The position numbers and the translations under genes are program-made. Under the pieces are notes generated by a model. The model did not search any database. It saw nothing but the letters and a program-made list of their open reading frames with translations, and was not told the DNA's origin. A DNA stretch of 64,000 bases from Streptomyces sp. Je 1-369 (GTDB lineage Bacteria; Actinomycetota; Actinomycetes; Streptomycetales; Streptomycetaceae). Within the stretch, counting starts at the first letter, position 1. Every line of letters starts with the position of its first letter. The stretch covers positions 463,448 through 527,447 of the forward strand of contig NZ_CP101750.1 in the NCBI RefSeq assembly GCF_026810505.1. Direction: 5' to 3'. Shown here one piece after another: positions 40,269-49,318 of the stretch.

Positions 40269-42488
40269 TCAGCGGCCCACAGGGGCCAGCTCCCGGTCCG
40301 TCTCGGCGTCGGGCGTCCCGGTGTCGCCGAGGTTCCTGTGGAGCTTCTCGCCCTCCACGTCCACGTTCGGCAGCACCTTGTCCAGCCAGCGCGGCAGCCA
40401 CCAGGCGGACTTGCCGAGCAGCGCGAGGACGGCGGGCACGATCGCCATGCGGACCACGAAGGCGTCGAAGAGGACGGCGATGGCGAGACCGAAGCCCATC
40501 ATCTTGATCATGTCGTCGTTCTCCATGATGAAGCCGGAGAAGACGCTGATCATGATGATCGCGGCCGCGGCCACGACCCGTCCGCCGTGGGTGAAGCCGG
40601 TCACGACCGACTCGCCGGGGCGCGCCCCGTGGACGTACGCCTCGCGCATCCGGGTCACGAGGAAGACCTCGTAGTCCATCGCCAGGCCGAAGACCACACC
40701 GATCATGAAGATCGGCATCATGCTCATGATCGGGCCCGGCTGGTCGACGCCCACGATGTCGGCGAGCCAGCCCCACTGGAAGACCGCGACCACGGCGCCG
40801 AGCGCGGCTGCCACCGAGAGCAGGAAGCCGAGCGCCGCCTTGAGCGGGACCAGAACGGAGCGGAACACCAGCATCAGGAGCAGGAAGGCGAGTCCGACGA
40901 CCAGGCCGAGGTAGGGCAGGAGCGCGTCGTCGAGCGTCTGCGAGAAGTCGATGGTCATCGCGGTCTGGCCGGTGACCAGGATCTCGGAGCCGGTGTCGGC
41001 GCCGATGCCGTCGGCGGTCGAGCGGATCGACTTGACCAGTTCCTCGGTCTCGTGGTCGCTCGGGCCCGTCTTGGGGATGACGTTCAGGATCGCGGTGTCG
41101 CCGGCCTTGTTGGCCTGGGCGGGCGTCACGGCGACGACGCCGTCGATCTTGGCGATGGAGTCACCGACGGTCTTGGCCGCGCCGGCGACGTCGGCGTCCT
41201 TGCTGACCGTGATCATCAGCGGGCCGTTGAACCCGGCGCCGAAGGACTGGGACAGCATGTCGTACGCCTTGCGCTGCGTCGTGTCCGGCGCCGACGTGCC
41301 CTCGTCGGGCAGACCGAGCTCCAGGCTTGCGGCCGGTACTGCCACGGCGCCGAGGCCGACGACGGCGACCAGGAGCACGGAGAGCGGGTGGCGCAGGACG
41401 AAGCGCGCCCAGCGGGTGCCGAGCTTCGGCTTGGCGTTCGGGTCGGACAGTTCGCTCGCGGACTTCTTGCGGTCCTTGCGGCGCAGCACCTTGCGGCCCG
41501 CGAAGCCGAGCAGCGCGGGGATCATGGTGAGCGCGATGAGGACGGCGATGACGACGGTGGCCGCGGCGGCCAGACCCATCTTGGTGAGGATCGGGATGTT
41601 GACGATCGCGAGGCCCGACAGGGCGACGACCACGGTGAGGCCGGCGAAGACGACGGCGGATCCCGCGGTTCCGGTGGCCCGGCCCGCGGCTTCCTCCGGT
41701 TCGCGGCCCTCGGCTATCTCCGCTCGGTAGCGGGAGACGATGAAGAGGGCGTAGTCGATGCCGACGGCGAGGCCGATCATCATCGCGAGCGTGGAGGTCG
41801 TGGCGGAGAGGTCGAGGGTGCTGCCGAGTGCCGCGATGCCGGAGATGCCGATGCCGACACCGATGATCGCGGTGAGGAGCGGCATGCCCGCGGCGACCAG
41901 CGAGCCGAAGGTCAGGATGAGGACGACCGCGGAGATGGCGATGCCGATGAGTTCGGCGCTGCCGCCCATCTCCTGCTCGGCCATGACGGCGTCGCCGCCG
42001 GTCTCGACCGTGAAGCCCGCGTCGCGGGTCTCGTCGGTCGCCTCGGTCAGCGCGTCCCTGGCCTCGTCGGTGAGTTCGGTGGCGGTGACCTTGTAGGTGA
42101 CCGAGGCGTAGGCGGTGGTGCCGTCCTTGCTGACGGCGTCGGCCTCGTAGGGGTCGTCGACGCTCGACACCTGCGGGCCCTTGCCTATGGTGTCGACGAG
42201 GCGGTCGACCTGGCTCTTCTGCTGCCCCTCGGTGAGCTTCTCGCCCTTGGGGGCGCGGATGACGACGCGGGCGCTCGCTCCGTCGGCGCTGGCGTCGGGG
42301 AAGTGCTCCTCGAGGCGGTCGAAGGCCTTCTGCGACTCCGTTCCCGGCATGGAGAAGGAGTCTTCGGGCGGGGCGGGAGCCGCCGAGGAGGCGAAGATGG
42401 CCCCCGCCAGGGCCACGACCCACAGCAGCGCCACGTAACGGCGCCGCCGGAAGGCGAGGCGGCCTAGTTTGTACAGGAACGTAGCCAC
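40269..42488 (-). CDS. MMPL family RND-type membrane transporter
   Basis: A 739-aa protein with two six-helix halves and two large extracytoplasmic loops. Proton-relay aspartate/tyrosine motifs occur in both: GLAVGIDYALFIVSRYRAEI and GVVFGLAMDYEVFLVTRMRE. The N-terminus (GRLAFRRRRYVALLWVVAL) is typical of actinobacterial MMPL proteins, which export lipids or small molecules. The start is GTG 42488 with GGGAG ten bases upstream. No biosynthetic gene is adjacent, so the substrate is unknown. Confidence 0.92.
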   Translation of the reverse strand: MATFLYKLGRLAFRRRRYVALLWVVALAGAIFASSAAPAPPEDSFSMPGTESQKAFDRLEEHFPDASADGASARVVIRAPKGEKLTEGQQKSQVDRLVDTIGKGPQVSSVDDPYEADAVSKDGTTAYASVTYKVTATELTDEARDALTEATDETRDAGFTVETGGDAVMAEQEMGGSAELIGIAISAVVLILTFGSLVAAGMPLLTAIIGVGIGISGIAALGSTLDLSATTSTLAMMIGLAVGIDYALFIVSRYRAEIAEGREPEEAAGRATGTAGSAVVFAGLTVVVALSGLAIVNIPILTKMGLAAAATVVIAVLIALTMIPALLGFAGRKVLRRKDRKKSASELSDPNAKPKLGTRWARFVLRHPLSVLLVAVVGLGAVAVPAASLELGLPDEGTSAPDTTQRKAYDMLSQSFGAGFNGPLMITVSKDADVAGAAKTVGDSIAKIDGVVAVTPAQANKAGDTAILNVIPKTGPSDHETEELVKSIRSTADGIGADTGSEILVTGQTAMTIDFSQTLDDALLPYLGLVVGLAFLLLMLVFRSVLVPLKAALGFLLSVAAALGAVVAVFQWGWLADIVGVDQPGPIMSMMPIFMIGVVFGLAMDYEVFLVTRMREAYVHGARPGESVVTGFTHGGRVVAAAAIIMISVFSGFIMENDDMIKMMGFGLAIAVLFDAFVVRMAIVPAVLALLGKSAWWLPRWLDKVLPNVDVEGEKLHRNLGDTGTPDAETDRELAPVGR

Positions 42489-42884
42489 GGCGAAGGGGAC
42501 TCCCGTCGGGTTCGGCAGGCACGGACAACCCTCTGCCGGTGCGATCGCCGCACGTCAGGGGGTCCAGCAGGATTTCCCCTCAATCTTCACCGCCCTTTGA
42601 GGTCAACAAGTCCGCCTGCGAGCCGGACTATCGGCCCACGGTCGCTGTACTGCGTCGCGCGAAGTGTCATCCCCTGGGAGGAGAGCGGATCTCCCTTTCT
42701 AGGCCACAGGGTGCAGTCACGTGTCAACGGTTTCTTCATCATTGGCGCGGAACATTCGACTCCCCTTACGCCGCGCCGCAGCTCGCCCCCTATACCTGCA
42801 CCACGCACGCATATGCGCCGCGAGGCGACGGATACAGCCGTTGGCCGGATTTCGCCGTTGTCGCACGCCGGGACCCGCGCCGCT
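42489..42884. other. Intergenic region without recognisable gene
   Basis: This 396-base gap between the MMPL gene and the end of the TTC38-like gene contains open frames on both strands, but none has a signal peptide, known motif or ribosome-binding site that convinces me. It must hold the MMPL promoter. TTGACC on the minus strand near 42600 is a possible -35. Confidence 0.5.
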
Positions 42885-44321
42885 TCACCGTTTGAGTGCC
42901 GCCGCGCCGTCGGCCGCCTGCTCGCCCGCCCTGGCGCGGGCCACCGCGGCGCGCGCCCCCTCCCCCAGTTCGTCGGCCAGGCGGGCCTGGGCCAGCCAGT
43001 TGTACGGGCAGACCGGGCGCAGGTTGATGCGCTCGCTCAGGAGGGTGCGGGACAGCTCGTGGCGGCCGGCGCGCAGGGCGGCCTCCAGCAGGGTCTTGTG
43101 CACGGCGTCGCGCTGGGCATGACTTCCGCCGTACTCCCCCAGGCGGTGCCGTACGGGGAGCAGGAGTTCCACGGCCCGGTCGTAGTGGTGTTCTCCGTAG
43201 GCGATCAGTGCGCGGCACACGGGCAGCCCGATGTCCGCGGTCATGGCGTGGTTGGACACGCCGGAGCCGCTGCACGCGACATACCGCTCGCGCGCGCGGA
43301 CCAGGCGTTCGGCGTCGGCGGTGCGGCCCGCGCCGACGTACGCCATGACCGCGTGCGCGTCGTTGAAGGCGTAGTACGGGCCGTCGTGGCGGGCGGCCCA
43401 GGCGTCGGCGAGCGGCCCCCACCGGCCCCCCGCGTCCTGCCCGGCCAGCCGCAGCCGCCACAGGAGGGCGGCCGCGTCCAGGAGCTCCATCGCCGCACCC
43501 GTCGACTCCGCGTGGTGCAGTGCGGCGTCGTAGATCTCCAGGACGCGCGGGATGTCGCCCGCCTCCAGGGCGTAGAGGCAGTAGTGCCACCAGTTGTGCA
43601 CGTTCAGGTAGTTGCCGGTCGCCCAGTCCGCGGTGCGGGCGTCGAGGTAGCGGATGCCGTCGGCGAACCGGCCCTGCATCTCGTAGGTGTGCACCACGGC
43701 GTGGATGCCCCACACGTCGTGCGGTCGGCGCTCGACGGCGGCGAGGCCGATCTCCCGCGCCTGCTCGTAGTGGCACGACTCCTCGAGACCGAAGGCGTAC
43801 ATGCCGAGGACGGGGCCGTACTGCGGGTCCGACGCGTCCCAGGCGGACAGGGCGCCGCCGATGCGGTCGCGCAGGCGCGCGGCGTTGCCGGTGAAGAAGT
43901 CGATCTGGTGGCCGACGGCCAGGGCGAGCACGTCGCGCGGATACTCCACGGAGAGCTCGCCGAGCACCCGGCCCGCCTGGTGGAGGTCGCCCCGGAGCCA
44001 GGAGGTGGCGGCGGCGACGTGCATGCGCTCGCGCGGTGTCATCTCGCCCCGGTGCACGTGTTCCTTGAAGCGCTCGAACGCGTTGCGGGCGTCGGCGGCC
44101 TCCTTCTCCTCCGTGCCGAGGAGGCCCAAATGGGCGGCGAGTACGTGGCCCATGACCGAGCGGGGCGCGGTGGCGAGCAGCTGCCGGGACGCGTCGGCCA
44201 CGTCGGCGCGGAAGAACAGCAGGTGTTCCAGCGCCTGTTCGTAGAGGGCGGCGGCCTCGGTGCCGGTGCGGGACATCGGGTGGCCGTGCCGGTCGCCTGC
44301 CATGGTCGGCTCCTGTGCCAT
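42885..44321 (-). CDS. TTC38-like tetratricopeptide repeat protein
   Basis: A 478-aa helical-repeat protein. Signature blocks are YGPVLGMYAFGLEESCHYEQ, PHDVWGIHAVVHTYEMQGRF, NVHNWWHYCLYALEAGD and YAFNDAHAVMAYVGAGR, which match the family of human TTC38. Bacterial members have no defined role. Two in-frame ATG codons, at 44321 and 44303, are each preceded by the same GGAGCCGACC because 18 bases are duplicated. It is not in an evident operon; the next gene is divergent. Confidence 0.85.
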   Translation of the reverse strand: MAQEPTMAGDRHGHPMSRTGTEAAALYEQALEHLLFFRADVADASRQLLATAPRSVMGHVLAAHLGLLGTEEKEAADARNAFERFKEHVHRGEMTPRERMHVAAATSWLRGDLHQAGRVLGELSVEYPRDVLALAVGHQIDFFTGNAARLRDRIGGALSAWDASDPQYGPVLGMYAFGLEESCHYEQAREIGLAAVERRPHDVWGIHAVVHTYEMQGRFADGIRYLDARTADWATGNYLNVHNWWHYCLYALEAGDIPRVLEIYDAALHHAESTGAAMELLDAAALLWRLRLAGQDAGGRWGPLADAWAARHDGPYYAFNDAHAVMAYVGAGRTADAERLVRARERYVACSGSGVSNHAMTADIGLPVCRALIAYGEHHYDRAVELLLPVRHRLGEYGGSHAQRDAVHKTLLEAALRAGRHELSRTLLSERINLRPVCPYNWLAQARLADELGEGARAAVARARAGEQAADGAAALKR

Positions 44322-44570
44322 GGTCGGCTCCTTCCGCGGGGAGACGCCGTGCGGTCCGGTGAGCGGTCCGCCGGGTGAGGGGGCACCAATCCTGCCCGCC
44401 GCGAGGGCACTTGACGCCCCGCCGCCGACGCGGAACCCGTCACGGGGCGCTCTGGAGGCACTCTGGCATCACCGCTTCGGGCGGCCTACCTTTGCAGCGG
44501 TTGACGCACCACTCGAACGGCTTGTCACGCACTTGTCCCTTTCTTCCCGGCAAGAGGCACGAGGTGAGCC

Positions 44571-46694
44571 ATGTTCCTCCGTCACAGACGCACCGGACGC
44601 CCCGTACGCGCATCCGCCACCACCCGTCCGCGCCGCCACCCCGCCCGACGTGCCACTGTCCTGGTCGCCGTCCTCGCGGCCATGGCGACGGCCGCGGTGG
44701 GCACGGCCCGTGCGACGCCCGACGAGACCGATCCCGTCGCCCGCGACCGGCCGTCCCTCGCACGGCCCATCGACCCGCAGAACTGGCGCAATCCCGACGA
44801 CATGACCTGGAGCGAGTACCGCTCCGTGCCCGGCACCGACTGGGCGAACCCCGGCATCGAGCCCACCGACCGCACGTTCAAGGGCGCCCTCGTCCTCCTC
44901 GACTATCCCGACGAGGAGTTCACCGTCGGCAAGCCCGCGGGCTCGACGGTCTTCGGCAACCCGCAGACCACCGCGTCCGACGTCCCGCGCTCCCGTCTCC
45001 CGCGGTTCTACGAGGACTTCCTCAACAAACCCGGCGCGCTCAACCGCGGCCACACCATCAATGAGTACTGGATGGAGGACTCCGGCGGCCGCGTCGGCGT
45101 CGACCTGAAGGCCTTCGGCGTGTACCGCATGCCGTTCAAGTCGTTCCAGTACGGCATCGAGCCCGGCATGAACCCGGGCGCCTGCCCCACCGACAGCACG
45201 TGCGGCAAGGACATCCGCGCCAACGGCAAGGCGGCCTGGACCGCCCAGGTCGGCGAGGCCGAGGCGGCCAAGTACGACTTCGTCTTCTATCTCACCGCGG
45301 GGCAGGACGAGTCCTCCACCTGGCAGGAGTTCGGCCAGATGAAGTTCGGCTCGCAGGGGCAGGTACCGGGCACGTGGGGCCCGCCGTCCCCCATCCTCTC
45401 CGGCAGCAACGCCGCCACGACCCGCTACGTGCCGTGGACGTCCTGGCAGGCCGCGGCCCGCATCTGGCCGAACGCCGTCACCGGCTCGTCCACGCAGGCC
45501 GAGAGCTCGGGCATGGGGGTGTACGCCCACGAGCTCAGCCACATATTGGGCATAGGCGACAACTACAACAACCCCTATGGCAAGCCTTTGAGCCGCGCCT
45601 ACACCGGCATCTGGAGCATGCTCTCGCGCGGCTCGTTCAACGGCCCCGGCGGCCCGCACACCCGCTGGAAGATCCCGGCCACCGAGGGCGGCTCGATGGG
45701 CTCCCAGCACATCCTGCGCGACAAGCTGAAGCTCGGCATCGTCGACGAGAAGAACGTGCTGCGCCTGGACCGCGACGCGCTCGACGAGTCCGGTGTGGTC
45801 GTCGCCAAGGTCACCGCCCGGTCCGCGCCGCCCGGCGCGCGGGGGTTGTCCGGCGTCAACATCGCCATGTCCCGCGACCTCTCCCCCGTCTGCGACCGCG
45901 CCACCGACCCGCTGTGCGACGGCGGCGGCTACGAGAACTACACGGTCGAGGTCGTGGACCGGATGGGCATGGACTCCTTCACCCCGGACAACGGCGTACT
46001 CATCACCAAGACCAAGAACCAGGACCGCGCCCCCTTCGCCTGGGTGATCGACGCCCACCCGGAGGACATCGACATGGTGGACTTCACGCGCCCCGACGGA
46101 ACCGAGCAGAAGATCACGATGGGTGACTACCGCCAGCTCAGCGACGCGCTCTTCCACGCCGGAACGGACTCCGGCAGCTCCTACGAGTACGTCGACCGCG
46201 CCAACCGCCTGCACTTCTACGTCACCGACATCCGCCGCAGCCGCTCGGGCGTGCTGTCGTACACCATCGCCGTCAAGTCGCTGGACGGTGCGGGCCCGCA
46301 GCGCCGCGGGACCGCACTGCACCGCGGCGAGGCGTCGGGCAACCCCGTGAAGAGCCGCGCGACCTGCACCTTCCCGCTGACCAACACCGGCCGCGCGTCG
46401 GCAGAACCGCCGGGCGAGCACCCCGAGAACGCCGCCCGCTACCTCGACTCCGACGTCTACCGGCTCTCCGCCGAGGCCTCGGGCCGCGGCTGGTCCGCCT
46501 GGCTGCCCAGCAAGCTGGCCACGGCGAGGGCGGGCGCCACGGTCGACGTGGACGTCGCCGTGTCCGCGAAGGCGAACGCCCACCCAAAGGGCCGCCTCAC
46601 CCTCACCGCCCGCTCGGTGAGCGACCCGCACAAGGCCGCCACGGCCACCTGCGCCGTCGCAAAGAAGGGCGGCGCGCAGCAGGGCGGCCGCTGA
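44571..46694 (+). CDS. Secreted M6 family metalloprotease (immune inhibitor A-like)
   Basis: A 707-aa secreted zinc protease. A long basic N-terminus and hydrophobic segment (VLVAVLAAMATAAVGTA) form the signal peptide. A propeptide-like region (PQNWRNPDDMTWSEYRSVPG) is followed by the catalytic domain with Y-A-HELSHILGIGD (H320, E321, H324) and the downstream Met-turn region GIWSMLSRGSFNGPGGPH. The C-terminal 250 residues are beta-rich, with VKSRATCTFPLTNTG resembling a cell-surface or interaction module. It degrades extracellular protein. It has its own transcription unit with AGGTGAGCC before the ATG. Confidence 0.9.
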   Translation: MFLRHRRTGRPVRASATTRPRRHPARRATVLVAVLAAMATAAVGTARATPDETDPVARDRPSLARPIDPQNWRNPDDMTWSEYRSVPGTDWANPGIEPTDRTFKGALVLLDYPDEEFTVGKPAGSTVFGNPQTTASDVPRSRLPRFYEDFLNKPGALNRGHTINEYWMEDSGGRVGVDLKAFGVYRMPFKSFQYGIEPGMNPGACPTDSTCGKDIRANGKAAWTAQVGEAEAAKYDFVFYLTAGQDESSTWQEFGQMKFGSQGQVPGTWGPPSPILSGSNAATTRYVPWTSWQAAARIWPNAVTGSSTQAESSGMGVYAHELSHILGIGDNYNNPYGKPLSRAYTGIWSMLSRGSFNGPGGPHTRWKIPATEGGSMGSQHILRDKLKLGIVDEKNVLRLDRDALDESGVVVAKVTARSAPPGARGLSGVNIAMSRDLSPVCDRATDPLCDGGGYENYTVEVVDRMGMDSFTPDNGVLITKTKNQDRAPFAWVIDAHPEDIDMVDFTRPDGTEQKITMGDYRQLSDALFHAGTDSGSSYEYVDRANRLHFYVTDIRRSRSGVLSYTIAVKSLDGAGPQRRGTALHRGEASGNPVKSRATCTFPLTNTGRASAEPPGEHPENAARYLDSDVYRLSAEASGRGWSAWLPSKLATARAGATVDVDVAVSAKANAHPKGRLTLTARSVSDPHKAATATCAVAKKGGAQQGGR

Positions 46695-46807
46695 CGGAAA
46701 CCCTCGCGAGTTCTTCCGCCGTCAGCCCGCGGGCCGCAAGGGGCGGAAGGACTCGCGCAGGTCGGTCCAGACACGCTCGGCGAGGCGCTGCCGGTCGCTC
46801 CGAAGTC

Positions 46808-46987
46808 CTAGGGCCTGTGTCGGAAGTCCCGTCGTCCGCCCGGAGGGCGGGCCCCGCGGCGTCCGGTACGTGCGATCGCAAGGCGGAGGGTCGCCCCGAT
46901 ACTGGTTGTATCGGGGTGCCCCGACAACGCCGCGAGGGCGCGTGCCGGGCGTCGCGGGGCAGGCGGGACTTCCGACACAGGCCCTAG
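46808..46987. mobile_element. MITE with 20-bp perfect ends and CTAG target duplication
   Basis: The 172-bp element (46812-46983) has perfect 20-bp terminal inverted repeats, GGCCTGTGTCGGAAGTCCCG at the left and its exact complement at the right. Both ends are flanked by CTAG (46808-46811, 46984-46987), the target duplication used by IS5-group elements. It has no open frame, so it would need a transposase supplied in trans. Inside, CCCCGATAC and GTATCGGGG form a hairpin around TGGTT (46894-46916). It lies between the M6 protease and arylamine acetyltransferase genes. The rest of this intergenic gap shows nothing else. Confidence 0.8.
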
Positions 46988-47058
46988 GACCCACGGAGGG
47001 CACCGCCTCCCTCCGGGGCCCGTGGCCCGGGCACCGCGTCCCGCACCACACTGGTGCC

Positions 47059-47841
47059 ATGGACACCGAACAGATCGACGCCTACCTGCGGCACATCGGC
47101 GCCGAACGCCCCGCCGCCCCCACCTCGCGGGCCCTCCACGACCTGCATCTGGCGCATCTGCGCAGCGTTCCCTTCGAGAACCTCTCGATCCACCTGGGCC
47201 AGGACATCGAGCTCACCGACAAGGCCCTGGTCAGCAAGGTCGTGGACGCCCACAGAGGCGGCTTCTGCTACGAGCTCAACGGCGCCTTCGCCGCGCTCCT
47301 GAAGGCCCTCGGCTTCGACGTCGCGCTGTTGCAGGCCCGGGTGTACGACGACACCGGGGAGCTCGGCATCCCCTTCGACCACCTCGCCCTGCGCGTGCTC
47401 ACGGAGGACGGCGGCGACTGGCTCGCGGACGTCGGTTTCGGCGCCCACAGCGAGCTGCCGCTCGCCTACGCGGACCGCGGCGAGCAGGCCGACCCGGCAG
47501 GCACGTTCCGCATCGCGGAGACTCCGGACGGCGACCTCGACGTCGTCAAGGACGGCAAGCGGCAGTACCTGGTGGACCCGCGTCCGCGCGCGCTGGCCGA
47601 CTTCAAGGCCGGTGCCTGGTACCACCGCACGTCGCCCGACTCGCACTTCACGCGCTCCCTGGTCTGCTCCCGCCTCATCGACGCCGGCCGCGTCACGCTG
47701 AGCGGGCGCACCCTGAAGACCACCGCGGGCGGCGAGCGCGAAACCCTCGAACTGACCACGGAGGCGGAGGTGCTCGCCGCGTACGAGCGGCACTTCGGCA
47801 TCACGCTGGAGCGGGAGCCGCACGTACGGGGAGGCGAGTGA
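47059..47841 (+). CDS. Arylamine N-acetyltransferase
   Basis: A 260-aa NAT enzyme with the full cysteine-protease-like triad: C70 in HRGGFCYELNGAFAALLKAL, H108 in IPFDHLALRV and D124 in WLADVGFG. RSVPFENLSIHLG is the other family signature. It acetylates arylamines or hydrazines from acetyl-CoA; in actinobacteria it may also act in secondary metabolism or detoxification. The start ATG lies 75 bases after the MITE's right flank, so the mobile element sits in its promoter region. Confidence 0.93.
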   Translation: MDTEQIDAYLRHIGAERPAAPTSRALHDLHLAHLRSVPFENLSIHLGQDIELTDKALVSKVVDAHRGGFCYELNGAFAALLKALGFDVALLQARVYDDTGELGIPFDHLALRVLTEDGGDWLADVGFGAHSELPLAYADRGEQADPAGTFRIAETPDGDLDVVKDGKRQYLVDPRPRALADFKAGAWYHRTSPDSHFTRSLVCSRLIDAGRVTLSGRTLKTTAGGERETLELTTEAEVLAAYERHFGITLEREPHVRGGE

Positions 47842-47941
47842 CCGGTTCACCGTGGGGCGATGAGTTCCGGGCGGTGCGACGGTCCACACAGGCAGAGCCG
47901 AAAGGCGGACAGGACCGCCGCGTACGCGACAGGAGAGCACC

Positions 47942-48412
47942 ATGCCCACGATCACGCCAAGCCTCTGGTTCGACCTTCAGGGCGAGGAGGCGGCCAACTT
48001 CTACGTGTCGGTCTTCCCCAACTCCGGGATCAAGAGCGTCTCGTACTACGGCGAAGGCGCCCCGCGCCCCGCGGGCACCGTCCTGACCGTGGAGTTCGTC
48101 CTGGACGGCCGGCCCTACACGGCGCTCAACGGCGGGCCCGACTTCACGTTCAACGAGGCCGTCTCCTTCCAGATCCTCTGCGCCGACCAGGCCGAGGTCG
48201 ACCACTACTGGACCAAGCTCTCCGAGGGCGGCGAGGAAGGCCCCTGCGGGTGGCTGAAGGACAAGTACGGCCTGTCCTGGCAGGTCGTCCCCACGGTGCT
48301 CAACGAGCTCCTCACCGACCCGGACGCCGAGCGGGCCCGGCGCGCCATGCAGGCGATGCTCGGCATGAAGAAGCTGGACGTGGCGGCGTTGCGGGCGGCG
48401 GCCGACGGCTAG
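47942..48412 (+). CDS. VOC family (PhnB-like) protein
   Basis: A 156-aa protein of the glyoxalase-fold PhnB/3-dmu-9_3-mt group: ITPSLWFDLQGEEAANFYVS VFPNSGIKSV (split), FVLDGRPYTALNGGPDFTFN EAVSFQILC (split) and GWLKDKYGLSWQVVPTVLNE. The W-F-D...F-Y-x-S-V-F pattern and the C-terminal methionine-rich end (MQAMLGMKKLD) are typical. Function of this subgroup is not established, though some are metal-dependent or drug-binding. GGAGAGCACC precedes the ATG. Confidence 0.88.
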   Translation: MPTITPSLWFDLQGEEAANFYVSVFPNSGIKSVSYYGEGAPRPAGTVLTVEFVLDGRPYTALNGGPDFTFNEAVSFQILCADQAEVDHYWTKLSEGGEEGPCGWLKDKYGLSWQVVPTVLNELLTDPDAERARRAMQAMLGMKKLDVAALRAAADG

Positions 48413-48416
48413 CCGA

Positions 48417-49166
48417 CTACCGCTTCCGTGCCACGACCAGGCGCCAGTGCGGACTGCCGTCCGGGCGTCGTCCGAACTCCTCCAGGGGAAGGAGGCTGAC
48501 GTCGAAGCCCGCGTCCGTGAGGTCCTCGCGCACCCCGCCGAGCGGGAAGGTCCGGTAGTACATGACGAACGGCGGACGCCACAGGAGGTTCCGTGCGCGC
48601 ATCACGCCGTCGAAGCCGAGCAGGGCCCAGTACCAGGGCGACGCGAAGGGCTGCGGGGCGCCGATCGGGAACGCGAAGAGGCCGCCGGGGCGCAGCGCCC
48701 GGTGGACACCGGTGAACAGGGCGGGGCGTTCGGTGGGCAGGAAGTGGCCGAACGCGCCGAAGCTGACGGCCAGGTCGAAGCCGCCGTCGAAGGGTCCGGA
48801 GGTCGGGAGGGCGCGCGCGTCCGCCCGTAGCCAGTCGACCTCGGGCCCGCCCGGTCCGCCCGCGTCCCTCGGCACCGCTTCCGCCGCGGCGGCCAGCATG
48901 CCCGCGCTGAAGTCCACCCCGGTGACGCGCTCCCGGCACAGCGGCAGCAGCGCGTCGACGCCCGCACCGGTTCCGCAGCACACGTCGAGGGCCGCGTCGA
49001 AGGGTCCGAGCGGGCGCAGCGCGTCGGTCGTCGCCGCCAGGAATCGGCCAGGCGTACGGAAGGGTGTGCGGTCGAACTTGGGGGCGAGCAGGTCGTACCC
49101 GTGCTCGGTGGACGACAACGCCTGAACGGCGAGCTCGCGCAGCGTGGGACCCTCGGAGGAGAACAT
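48417..49166 (-). CDS. Class I SAM-dependent methyltransferase
   Basis: A 249-aa methyltransferase. Motif I is FDAALDVCCGTGAGVDALLP, the acidic loop VTGVDFSAGML, and motif II region FDLAVSFGAFGHFLPTERPA. The C-terminal half (FPIGAPQPFASPWYWALLGF) looks membrane- or substrate-associated. The start is ATG 49166. It is divergent from the methyltransferase-like gene at 49319, so the two could share control. Substrate unknown. Confidence 0.85.
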   Translation of the reverse strand: MFSSEGPTLRELAVQALSSTEHGYDLLAPKFDRTPFRTPGRFLAATTDALRPLGPFDAALDVCCGTGAGVDALLPLCRERVTGVDFSAGMLAAAAEAVPRDAGGPGGPEVDWLRADARALPTSGPFDGGFDLAVSFGAFGHFLPTERPALFTGVHRALRPGGLFAFPIGAPQPFASPWYWALLGFDGVMRARNLLWRPPFVMYYRTFPLGGVREDLTDAGFDVSLLPLEEFGRRPDGSPHWRLVVARKR

Positions 49167-49318
49167 CGTCTCCAGGGTAGTCAGCGGGGCGGTGGGACGG
49201 GTCCGCGGTGGGGTGCTGCCGTGGCCGGATACCGCCACGAGGTCTATCCGGGGTGGTGAAGGGTCCGGTAGGAGTGCACGTCTGCCCCAGACCCTTTCCT
49301 CGCTCCCGGAGGTGCCCC

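Noticed and set aside
42539..42895. 118-codon open frame in the gap before the TTC38-like gene
   Set aside because: No motif, no signal peptide, no good ribosome-binding site, and it overlaps the end of a well-supported gene on the other strand.
46812..46983. A small RNA gene or attenuator
   Set aside because: Perfect terminal repeats plus CTAG duplications are better explained by a mobile element.
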